Positions 30,634 to 37,623 of a DNA stretch of 37,690 bases are shown here, one piece after another. Origin of the DNA: a virus. The stretch's first letter is position 1. Each line of letters begins with the position of its first letter. Position numbers and translations under genes: made by a program. The notes below the pieces were generated by a model, which had not been told where the DNA came from, did no database searches, and saw only the letters and a list, made by a program, of their open reading frames with translations. The stretch is from IMG/VR virus record IMGVR_UViG_3300048587_000213, positions 1 through 37,690 of that record; one strand, given 5' to 3'.

Positions 30634-30839
30634 TGGCCCTGTATCGATTCCTGGTGCGCGGCGGTGAAGCCGCGGCGGTTGCTGCCCTCAACGAGATCCC
30701 GCTGGCACGTGAGCTGATTGTCGAAACCGATACCGGCAAGTCGAAGCTTGGCGATGGCGTCACCCACTACAACGACCTGCCGTACTTCGGCGGAACCCCC
30801 GCCGGCGCTTTGATGGCGCGCATTTCAATGAGGTGCTAA
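30633..30839 (+). CDS. Mtd_N-like mini fibre protein
   Basis: This 68-residue protein starts at ATG 30633 (TGATG). Residues about 8-53 (ALNEIPLARELIVETDTGKS, then KLGDGVTHYNDLPYF) match the N-terminal domain of major tropism determinant and many tail fibres (Mtd_N). In those proteins this domain links the fibre to the tail. Here it stands almost alone, ending soon after. It may trimerise at the fibre base or be the remnant of a longer fibre. Confidence 0.75.
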   Translation: MALYRFLVRGGEAAAVAALNEIPLARELIVETDTGKSKLGDGVTHYNDLPYFGGTPAGALMARISMRC

Positions 30840-31655
30840 ATGATTCTCCTCGACAGCAGCCACACCCTGCAGATACTGCTCGCCGGTGCGACTACTACAA
30901 CGCCGGGCGACATCCTCGCCAGCTGGGCTGATATTGCAGACGACGGCTCATCGTTCGCACCAGGCTGTGCGGACAACACGACCAACGGCACCACCGCTGT
31001 CACGATCGCAGGATCGCCGGCCAGCTCGATCTTCCGTCAGCTGAAGTACCTGTCGGTTTATAACGCCGACACCGTTGCGATGACGGTCACCGCCCGCGTA
31101 TCCAACGGCGGCACGCACAGGAAGCTGATCACCCAGGAGCTTGAGCCGGGTGAGCGGCTGGAATACGTAGACGGCCGCGGATTCCAGACAGCTGTGGTCG
31201 CATCGGGTGGCAGCGGTGGGGGTGATGTGGAAGGGCCATCAAGCGCGGTGGACCTGACGCTGCCCCGTTTCGATGGCACCAGCGGTAAGCAGTTGAAGGG
31301 CTCGGGCATCGCTGTGTCCGACCTCAATGAAATCAGCGGCTACAAAGGCAACATCAATACGCAAACCGGCACGTCATACACCTTGGTCGCGGCGGATAGC
31401 GGAAAGATCGTTGAGCTCACCAATGCCGCATCGATCGCCCTGACGGCAGACCCCACGCTACCCAAGGGGTTCTGCTGCACGATCGTGCAGGGCGGTGCTG
31501 GCGTGGCAACCATAGCGTCAAGCGGCTCAGGAACAGTCGTAAACCGCCAGTCGCAATACAAGACCGCTGGTGCCAACGCAATGTGCTCCGTCTACGTCCG
31601 CAGCAATTCGGGCAGCGATGCGGTGTTCGTGTTCGGCGGAGACACGGCGACATGA
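30840..31655 (+). CDS. Tail fibre/appendage protein
   Basis: The 271-residue protein starts directly after the previous stop. It is Thr/Ser/Gly-rich with beta strands; a Gly-rich linker (GGSGGGDVEG) near residue 125 separates an N-terminal domain from a C-terminal one. The latter contains TSYTLVAADSGKIVELTNAA, a pattern seen in phage fibre and appendage proteins. It is likely exposed on the virion and involved in receptor contact. Confidence 0.65.
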   Translation: MILLDSSHTLQILLAGATTTTPGDILASWADIADDGSSFAPGCADNTTNGTTAVTIAGSPASSIFRQLKYLSVYNADTVAMTVTARVSNGGTHRKLITQELEPGERLEYVDGRGFQTAVVASGGSGGGDVEGPSSAVDLTLPRFDGTSGKQLKGSGIAVSDLNEISGYKGNINTQTGTSYTLVAADSGKIVELTNAASIALTADPTLPKGFCCTIVQGGAGVATIASSGSGTVVNRQSQYKTAGANAMCSVYVRSNSGSDAVFVFGGDTAT

Positions 31656-32149
31656 TTGCACTGCCGTCCGCAATCGGGTTGGTTCGCCCCGCCGTCAGCA
31701 GTGGTGGCACGCCACACGCGGCCTGGCGCGTCTTTATCGACGCGAACAACGGCGGTTTGTACTGTGGGTTTACCGAGCTGGAGATGATGACCAGTATCGG
31801 CGGAAGCACCGTTACCGCTGATGATGGCCGCATTTTCGGGTCAAGCTTCGTCAACAGCGACAACGCCACTTTCAAGGCCTTCGATGGCGATGTCACAAGC
31901 ACCGGCTGGCTTTCGGCGGCAGCATCATCAAACGAGTACCTCGGTTTTGAGTTTTCCAAGTTTGGCGCCCCGCCAGTGGCCATTGTTCAAATTGCCATCT
32001 ATGGGTCGTGGAATCATGCACCCGGTTCGCCTCGTGATTTCAGGCTGCAATGGAGCGACGACATGACGGCGTGGACGGATGCGCTGGTCGTCACCGGCGA
32101 GACAGGTTGGGACGACAGTCCGCCCGAGCGCCGGGTGTTCAACGTCTAG
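31652..32149 (+). CDS. Discoidin (F5/8 type C)-like fibre tip protein
   Basis: The protein is 165 residues from ATG 31652-31654 (ATGA overlap). The bulk reads as a jelly-roll carbohydrate-binding domain of the F5/8 type C kind: WRVFIDANNGGLYCGFTELE, AFDGDVTSTGWLS, EYLGFEF, and the ending PRDFRLQWSDDMTAWTDALV. Such domains commonly bind surface sugars. As the last gene of the tail operon it is a good candidate for the receptor-binding tip. Confidence 0.65.
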   Translation: MIALPSAIGLVRPAVSSGGTPHAAWRVFIDANNGGLYCGFTELEMMTSIGGSTVTADDGRIFGSSFVNSDNATFKAFDGDVTSTGWLSAAASSNEYLGFEFSKFGAPPVAIVQIAIYGSWNHAPGSPRDFRLQWSDDMTAWTDALVVTGETGWDDSPPERRVFNV

Positions 32150-32177
32150 TTCGATCAGATGAATTGAGGGATTCCGC

Positions 32178-32414
32178 ATGAGACGCATCCGCTTCGAAGT
32201 ACTCCCCGCCGGCGACGGCCGCTGGAACATCACCCGCGACAGCGTGGTGGTGGACTGGTGCAACAAGAAAGACGACGCGGTCGCCCAGGCGGTGACTCGC
32301 TGCCACGTCTCCCGCGCCGCCGGCGTCAACTGCCAGCTGCTGATCAAGGGTAAGGACGGCCAGATCCAGGACGAGCGCACCTACGGCAACGACCCGGCCG
32401 AGATCCCGGGCTGA
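32178..32414 (+). CDS. DUF2188 protein
   Basis: The 78-residue protein starts at ATG 32178. It follows the DUF2188 pattern: a strand with GRWNITRDSVVVDWCNKKDD, an Ala-rich helix, then LLIKGKDGQIQDERTYGNDP. DUF2188 proteins are small, widespread and without known function. It lies between the fibre genes and the methylase, 28 bp after the former. Confidence 0.75.
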   Translation: MRRIRFEVLPAGDGRWNITRDSVVVDWCNKKDDAVAQAVTRCHVSRAAGVNCQLLIKGKDGQIQDERTYGNDPAEIPG

Positions 32415-32420
32415 TGTAAA

Positions 32421-32506
32421 GACGGAGCGACCGACGACGTGCGCTAACACGCCGCCGGCCGCCAGTATCCACGTGCATGAACACGTGTCCCAGCCATGGC
32501 TCCGTC
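32421..32506. other. Structured intergenic element of unknown function
   Basis: GACGGAGC (32421-32428) pairs perfectly with GCTCCGTC (32499-32506). Inside are a short CGTG-CGCTAA-CACG hairpin and the CACGTG-CATGAA-CACGTG hairpin at about 32470-32487. A CCCCTGCAGGGG palindrome follows at 32508-32519. The fold would be a three-way junction of about 86 bases. It may be an RNA structure, a protein-binding site, or a terminator-like spacer before the methylase. Confidence 0.4.
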
Positions 32507-32546
32507 ACCCCTGCAGGGGCGGGGCGAGCATAACAAAGGACACGCA

Positions 32547-33338
32547 ATGCCAAACCCCATCATCCCGTGGCCAGGCGGCAAGCGCCGCCTGCTGAAACAC
32601 CTGTACCCGCACTTCCCCGCGCACGAGTGCTACGTGGAAGCCTTCGCCGGCGGCGCCGCGGCACTGCTGCTACGGCCCACGCCAGCCAGGGTGGAAGTGC
32701 TCAATGACATCAACGGCGAGCTCGTACGCCTGTATCGGTGCGTGCGGCACCACCTCGATGAGTTCGTGCGCATGTTCCGCTGGAGCCTGGTCTCCCGCGA
32801 AATGTTCGAGTGGGCCCAGATGGAGCGGCCGGAAACCCTGACCGACATCCAGCGTGCCGCCCGGTTCTACTACCTGCAGAAGCTGGCGTTCGGCGGCAAG
32901 GTGCATGGCCAGAACTTCGGATACGTGGCCAGCGGCAACGGTCCAAAGCTCAACCTGCTCCGCATCGAGGAGGAGCTGAGCATGGTCCACCTGCGCCTGG
33001 CTAACGTGATCATCGAACACGGGCCGTGGCATGAGGTCCTGCAGCGGTACGATCGCCCCGCCACGCTGCACTACCTGGATCCGCCGTACTGGGAGACCGA
33101 AGGCTACGGCGTCGACTTCCCCTTCAGCGAATACGAGCGCATGGCCAGCCTGATGCGATCTGCGCAGGGCAAGGTGATCCTGTCCATCAACGACCACCCG
33201 GATATCCGGCGCGTCTTCGACGGCATGGCCATGTACCCGCTGCAGATCCACTACACCGTGGGCAAGGCGGGCCGCGACCAGGCCGCCGGCGAGCTGATCA
33301 TCAAGAACTGGGACGACAGCCAGGCGCAGCTGCTTTAA
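32547..33338 (+). CDS. Adenine-specific DNA methylase (Dam/D12 class)
   Basis: The protein is 263 residues from ATG 32547-32549 with AAAGGA upstream; an earlier in-frame start lies inside the structured element. It has the D12-class motifs: PWPGGKRRLL at 7-16, FAGGAA (motif I, SAM binding) at 33-38 and the catalytic DPPY at 178-181. It transfers a methyl group from SAM to the N6 of adenine in a target site that cannot be read from the sequence. No cognate nuclease is nearby, so it is probably an orphan phage methylase guarding against host restriction. It ends tail to tail with the minus-strand gene. Confidence 0.9.
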   Translation: MPNPIIPWPGGKRRLLKHLYPHFPAHECYVEAFAGGAAALLLRPTPARVEVLNDINGELVRLYRCVRHHLDEFVRMFRWSLVSREMFEWAQMERPETLTDIQRAARFYYLQKLAFGGKVHGQNFGYVASGNGPKLNLLRIEEELSMVHLRLANVIIEHGPWHEVLQRYDRPATLHYLDPPYWETEGYGVDFPFSEYERMASLMRSAQGKVILSINDHPDIRRVFDGMAMYPLQIHYTVGKAGRDQAAGELIIKNWDDSQAQLL

Positions 33339-34042
33339 GAGACCTTGGCACCGTAAACGCGAGCGTCCTTGGCTAGCTCATCTTTGAGCAGCTTTTCGCA
33401 CTTAGCCACGGCCTGCTCAATCTCGGTTCGCAGGCTGCTGTCGGTGTCGCTCATGCTCCAGAACCGGTCGTGAGCTTTGGTCATTGCTGCCAAAGCCTCG
33501 TCGATCGCCTTCTGGGGTATGGGCGAGTGCTCGGCGCGACGAACTAGGCTGTCGAATTGAATTTGGCGCGTGTAGGCGTGCTGTCCGGCGATCGAGATTG
33601 AGTTCCTGAGCAGGATTAGGTCAACGACCGCCTTGTACACGGCCTCTCCCAGTATCGCGCGGGCCCGGAATGCTTCGGTGCGGAGAGCTGAAAACCTATC
33701 AGCGTAGCTTTGGATACGCAGGCCGACAGCCGCATAGGATTTGCGGGCGTCATAGTCGGCGTCTGTCTCCTTTTCATTTCTCTCGACTTTCGTCAGCTCG
33801 GCCGCGGTCACGAAGGGAGCGGTAATGTCTCGGAGAACCTCGTCGATCTCGTAAACCTTGCCTAGTAGGTCCTGGGCGAGCTCGAGCCGCCGCAGCCCGG
33901 TTGCCTGGTCTCGCCAGGCGCCCAGTCCCCGTGCGCCAATGATGGCCAGCGCGATCGTAGCGCCGCCCGCAATCAAGGCGCCGACGCCGCTAAGGACCTG
34001 GCCAATGGCCGTCCAGTCGATCTGCAATTGCCAACAGTCCAT
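33335..34042 (-). CDS. Opposite-strand membrane protein, cargo (moron) candidate
   Basis: The 235-residue protein starts at ATG 34040-34042 with GGGAG upstream. One hydrophobic helix lies at about 15-37 (TAIGQVLSGVGALIAGGATI onward) and is followed by about 190 residues of charged, mostly helical cytoplasmic domain. It runs against the late operon and overlaps the methylase end by 3 bp, and it appears less GC-rich than its neighbours. This is the usual picture of a prophage cargo gene expressed in the lysogen. Such membrane-plus-helical proteins may act in superinfection exclusion or phage defence, but that is inference only. Confidence 0.65.
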   Translation of the reverse strand: MDCWQLQIDWTAIGQVLSGVGALIAGGATIALAIIGARGLGAWRDQATGLRRLELAQDLLGKVYEIDEVLRDITAPFVTAAELTKVERNEKETDADYDARKSYAAVGLRIQSYADRFSALRTEAFRARAILGEAVYKAVVDLILLRNSISIAGQHAYTRQIQFDSLVRRAEHSPIPQKAIDEALAAMTKAHDRFWSMSDTDSSLRTEIEQAVAKCEKLLKDELAKDARVYGAKVS

Positions 34043-34127
34043 TCGCTGCTCCCTTGGGGTATGGCGGCACTTTACGTGAACGGCAGGCCAGCCAGGCGCT
34101 GAGACGGCAGGGCGCTAGGCTTCGTCC

Positions 34128-34424
34128 ATGCTTCCTGCCCCTTGCCGCTGGATCCACATAGACGCCGGGTCGTTCCTGCAGTGGCATGCCGGCTGCGTGG
34201 GCAGCGTCAAGTGCAGAGACGGCCGTTGGCTGGTCACGCTGCAGGGGTGGGGGATAACAGGCGAGCACAGCTGCGGCAGCCGCCGGCTTGGAATCTACTA
34301 CTTGGAGCGGTGGGTGTCGGCTAGGGCTGGCCTTCCTGGTTTTGGCAGCGTAGTGGAAGCGCGACGCCGGTTAGCCACGGCTGGCCAGAGCGGCCTCGGA
34401 TTGAAGGCACTGCTCGCACCGTAA
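34128..34424 (+). CDS. Hypothetical cargo protein
   Basis: This 98-residue frame starts at ATG 34128. The first 70 residues look like a small beta domain (DGRWLVTLQGWGI, then RRLGIYYLERWVSARAGLPG). The remainder is Ala/Arg-rich. There is no clear ribosome binding site and no family that I recognise. It stands alone between the minus-strand membrane protein and tcmP. Confidence 0.45.
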   Translation: MLPAPCRWIHIDAGSFLQWHAGCVGSVKCRDGRWLVTLQGWGITGEHSCGSRRLGIYYLERWVSARAGLPGFGSVVEARRRLATAGQSGLGLKALLAP

Positions 34425-34507
34425 ATAGTTCACACCCCAGCATTCCCGCAACTGACCGATGCGCGACAGTGTAGGCTGCCGGCAAGTTGTGGCCTCGGGG
34501 AGAGGGC

Positions 34508-35371
34508 ATGCAGCATCGATTCGGTGGCAGGTGGACAGCTGAAAAGCTGTCCGTCCTACAAGATTATTTGAAGCAATACGTTCAGGCGTTGAAGTGGAAA
34601 AATTTCACTCTTCACTACGTGGATGCGTTCGCGGGGTCTGGCTCATTTGCGCCCAAGGGTGGTGATACGCGAGAGCAGAAAGGGTCCGCGCTGATCGCCA
34701 TGGGTGTGCCTGGTTTTCATCATTTACACTTTATAGAAAAGGGGTCGCGCCGGTGTCAGCACCTACGGAAGCTGGTGGCTGATCATGAGGGGGCCGACAT
34801 CGTCGTGCTCGAAGGCGACGCCAATCGCCATCTGCGGGAGCTGTGCTCGGACACGAACTGGAAGTCGAGTCGCGCTGTGCTATTCCTTGACCCTTATGGC
34901 ATGCAGGTGGATTGGGAGACCCTTGAAGCAGTTGCAAGCACCGGTGCGATAGATGTCTGGTACCTGTTCCCTCTCAGCGGCGTAACCAGGCAACTGACGC
35001 TGCGCGAATCCAACATGGATATGGACAAGAAAAAGTCATTGGATCGAGTGCTCGGCACAGATGCATGGCGCGAGGCTTTTTACGATACGAACCCAGCACC
35101 AGACCTGTTCGGCGACACCAGTGTAAACAGGCATGCGGACAGCGAGGCAATTGTGAAGTGGGTGTCCGCAAGACTGGGTCAAATATTTCCTCTGGTCGTG
35201 GGTCCGGAGGTTCTGCGGCGTGGTTCGAAGGGCAGGGCTGATGGCGGCCCACCACTGTTTGCGCTTTATTTCTTGGCATCATCACGGAGCGAAAAAGCAA
35301 AAGACGTCGCTGGCCGAATCGCCCGAGGTGTCCTGAAGAAACTGCGCCGAGATGTACACGGCGTGGGATAA
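34508..35371 (+). CDS. tcmP: Three-Cys-motif partner protein TcmP
   Basis: The protein is 287 residues from ATG 34508-34510, with GGGGAGAGG just upstream. Residues 38-47 (VDAFAGSGSF region) resemble the SAM-binding loop of Rossmann methyltransferases, LEGDAN follows near 101-106, and LFLDPYGMQVDW with DPYG at 128-131 occupies the place of a catalytic motif. This matches TcmP, named for its constant pairing with a three-Cys-motif protein, here the next gene. The biochemical activity is not established to my knowledge; nucleic acid modification is plausible. It appears more AT-rich than the tail genes. Confidence 0.85.
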   Translation: MQHRFGGRWTAEKLSVLQDYLKQYVQALKWKNFTLHYVDAFAGSGSFAPKGGDTREQKGSALIAMGVPGFHHLHFIEKGSRRCQHLRKLVADHEGADIVVLEGDANRHLRELCSDTNWKSSRAVLFLDPYGMQVDWETLEAVASTGAIDVWYLFPLSGVTRQLTLRESNMDMDKKKSLDRVLGTDAWREAFYDTNPAPDLFGDTSVNRHADSEAIVKWVSARLGQIFPLVVGPEVLRRGSKGRADGGPPLFALYFLASSRSEKAKDVAGRIARGVLKKLRRDVHGVG

Positions 35372-35467
35372 GCCTGCGCAGACGCAGCTTTTGCGACCGG
35401 CCAGATGGTAAAATTCGCTGCGTTGGTGAACCTCTGCGCACTTCCCCGAACGGCTACGGACGATCCC

Positions 35468-36289
35468 ATGACAACCAAGTCGAGAATCGAGTGGACCGAG
35501 AGCACGTGGAATCCGGTGGTCGGATGTACGAAGTTGTCCGCCGGCTGCAAGCACTGCTATGCGGAGACCATGGCGAGGCGCCTGCAGGCCATGGGTGTTC
35601 CCGGCTACGAAGCTGGCTTCAAGAAGGTCCGCACGTTGCCGAACCGGTTGGCTGAGCCTCTGCAGCGAAAGAAGCCCACGGTCTATTTCGTCAACTCAAT
35701 GAGCGACCTGTTTCACGTGCAGGTGCCGATCGCCTTCATCGACCAGGTGTTCGACACGATGGCCGCGGCACCGCAGCACACCTTTCAGGTTCTGACGAAG
35801 CGCGCAGATCGTGTGGCCACGTACACGTCCGATAAGGTCGTGCCCGAGAATGTGTGGATTGGCACGTCTGTGGAGAACAAGCGCCACGGCGTGCCCAGGA
35901 TTGATCACCTACGGTCAGTCCCCGCGAAGGTCCGGTTCCTGAGCATCGAGCCGCTGCTGGAAGACGTGGGCGAGCTCGACCTGACCGGGATCCACTGGGT
36001 CATCGTTGGGGGCGAATCCGGACATGGGGCCCGGCCCATGAAGGCTGAGTGGGTCACTTCCATTCAGAGGCAGTGCGCCCAGCAGGGCGTGAAGTTCTTC
36101 TTCAAGCAGTGGGGCGCCTTCGGCGAAGACGGCCAGCACCGCTCCAAGAAGGCCAATGGACGGCTCCTGGCCGGTCGGACGTTTGATGCGATGCCGCCTT
36201 ATGCTGGCGAGCTTCCGGTGATCCGCGCCTCCGTAAAAAAGCCGGGGCCAGCCAGCAGTGGCGGGCGTTCCACGGCGGTGGCTCCGTAA
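35468..36289 (+). CDS. Gp37/Gp68-family (DUF5131) three-Cys-motif protein
   Basis: The protein is 273 residues from ATG 35468-35470; an upstream in-frame ATG at 35405 is possible but gives an unlikely N-terminus. It carries the family's IEWTESTWNPVVGCTKLSAG start and a C20-x6-C27-x2-C30 cluster ending in CYAE, resembling the iron-sulfur cluster site of radical SAM enzymes. Further motifs are FVNSMSDLFH and the LSIEPLLEDVG, VIVGGESGHGARPM segments typical of the family. It is found in phages and mobile elements beside TcmP. The pair may modify DNA or RNA, or take part in defence or counter-defence. The function is unproven. Confidence 0.85.
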   Translation: MTTKSRIEWTESTWNPVVGCTKLSAGCKHCYAETMARRLQAMGVPGYEAGFKKVRTLPNRLAEPLQRKKPTVYFVNSMSDLFHVQVPIAFIDQVFDTMAAAPQHTFQVLTKRADRVATYTSDKVVPENVWIGTSVENKRHGVPRIDHLRSVPAKVRFLSIEPLLEDVGELDLTGIHWVIVGGESGHGARPMKAEWVTSIQRQCAQQGVKFFFKQWGAFGEDGQHRSKKANGRLLAGRTFDAMPPYAGELPVIRASVKKPGPASSGGRSTAVAP

Positions 36290-36331
36290 ATTTGAGCGGC
36301 CTAAGCCCTTGATTCAATGACTGCGTGGTCC

Positions 36332-36379
36332 TGACTCTTAATCAATAGGTCGAAGGTTCGAATCCTTCACAGCCCACCA
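36332..36379 (+). other. Phage attachment site core from the 3' part of tRNA-Lys(CUU)
   Basis: From the anticodon stem on, the sequence is tRNA-Lys-like: TGACTCTTAATCA with anticodon CTT, the T arm GAAGG-TTCGAAT-CCTTC and a 3' end AGCCCACCA ending at 36379. Upstream there is no D arm and no 5' acceptor strand to pair with CAGCCCA, so it is not a full tRNA gene. It is the identity core used to integrate into a host tRNA-Lys gene and restore its 3' end. Phage genes lie on both sides, as expected for attP. Confidence 0.8.
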
Positions 36380-36393
36380 TACTAAACAACGAC

Positions 36394-37623
36394 TTAGGCA
36401 TCCGAGAGGGTGCCTTTTTTGTTGCCTCCCGAAAAATCTCCCGAAAAATCAGCACGTGAAGCTGGTTCCACGACTTGCATTTCATGGTCGTAGCGGTCGA
36501 AGGCGGCGTCGGTACGGTGGCCGCTGGCGTCCTTCTTGGCGGCACGGGTGCCGGCGGTATCGGTGATGCCGCGGTGCTTGATGCCGTGCAGGGTGAAGCG
36601 CTGCTCCGGTGTGATGACGCTTTCCTCGATCGCCAGCTTCATCAGGCGCTGCCAGTTGGAATCGAAGCCGGACTTGGTCATCGGGGCGCCATCGGCGGCG
36701 ACGAACAGGAACCGCTGGCTGGCCAGCAGTGGGATGGGCCGGCCGGTGCGCTCGATGGCGGCCTTGCGCACGGCCGCGGCGGCGTCCCACGCGGCCTGCA
36801 GGCGCGGGTTCCAGCGGGTTACGTTGTCCAGGCTGCCCTTGCGGCGGTTGCTCTGCAGGCCGGCTTCCAGCGCGTGTGCGTCGGTAAGCGTGGTGACCTC
36901 GATGCCGCGCAGGCGGGCGGCGTGTGCGATTTCCATGGCGGGCCAGAGCGTGGGCGACACGCTGCCCTTGCTGTGCGCCTTGCGCTGGCCACGTTCCTGG
37001 GCGAAGCGCAGCACGGCGGTGAACGCGCCCGGGTCTGGCATCTTGAACTCGCCCGCTTCCTCAGCCTGGCGGACGCCGCGGCCCGGGTTGTGGGTGACGT
37101 GGCCCATGCGTGCGCCCCAGCTGTACACGCGGCGCAGGTAGCGCAGCACGTGGTTGGCCTTGGCCGGTCGTGGCTCGATGCCGTCGCCTGCGCCTGTGCG
37201 GCTTTCAGCGCGGCCAGCGGCGATGTCTTCCACCAGGCGCTGTACCAGCGGCAGCGGGACCTTGCTGGCCAGCAGCTGGCCGAACGGGCGGGCCTTCAGC
37301 ACCTTGGCGCACCACTTGTAGTCGCGCTGGGTGCCGGTGGCCAGCTTCCTGAACTCGGTGCTGCCCTGGAACTGCTCACCCAGCCAATCCACGGTGCCGC
37401 GAGTGGTGTCGTTGCGGCGTGCTTCGGCGATCGCGTGCAGATCCGATAGCTTGGCCATGGGGCCCGCGACGGACGTCACCTTGGTGCCGCCCTCGGGGTT
37501 TTCGTCGCGCACGTACCAGCGGCCGGATCCACTCGGGTCCCAGTACAGCCCGGCCGGCACGCGGCTGTAGTCGATGTGCTTGGGCAGGTTGCGTGGTGCT
37601 TTACGTGGGCGGCCGCGGGCCAT
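36394..37623 (-). CDS. int: Tyrosine recombinase (phage integrase)
   Basis: The 409-residue protein starts at ATG 37621-37623. An N-terminal arm-binding region and a core-binding helical domain (about 75-180) precede the catalytic domain. Visible catalytic residues are R239 in AARLRGIEV, the H346-G-I-K349-H box, H369 in ASGHRTD and the nucleophile Y378 in FDRYDHE. The HxxR box reads HxxK here, a modest departure. It performs recombination between attP and the tRNA-Lys attB. Its 3' end adjoins the att core, the usual layout of tRNA-integrating phages. It shares one base (TGATG) with the gene upstream. Confidence 0.95.
   Translation of the reverse strand: MARGRPRKAPRNLPKHIDYSRVPAGLYWDPSGSGRWYVRDENPEGGTKVTSVAGPMAKLSDLHAIAEARRNDTTRGTVDWLGEQFQGSTEFRKLATGTQRDYKWCAKVLKARPFGQLLASKVPLPLVQRLVEDIAAGRAESRTGAGDGIEPRPAKANHVLRYLRRVYSWGARMGHVTHNPGRGVRQAEEAGEFKMPDPGAFTAVLRFAQERGQRKAHSKGSVSPTLWPAMEIAHAARLRGIEVTTLTDAHALEAGLQSNRRKGSLDNVTRWNPRLQAAWDAAAAVRKAAIERTGRPIPLLASQRFLFVAADGAPMTKSGFDSNWQRLMKLAIEESVITPEQRFTLHGIKHRGITDTAGTRAAKKDASGHRTDAAFDRYDHEMQVVEPASRADFSGDFSGGNKKGTLSDA
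36396..36420 (+). terminator. Intrinsic terminator inside the att region
   Basis: AGGCATCC and GGGTGCCT (one G-T pair) form an 8-bp stem with a GAGA loop and are followed by six T including the last stem base. It lies 16 bp after the tRNA 3' end and overlaps the last codons of the integrase on the other strand. After integration it would end the restored tRNA transcript. Confidence 0.75.

Noticed and set aside
36332-36379. Complete tRNA-Lys gene
   Set aside because: Only the part from the anticodon stem to CCA is present. No D arm and no 5' acceptor strand pairing with CAGCCCA can be found upstream, so it is an att core.
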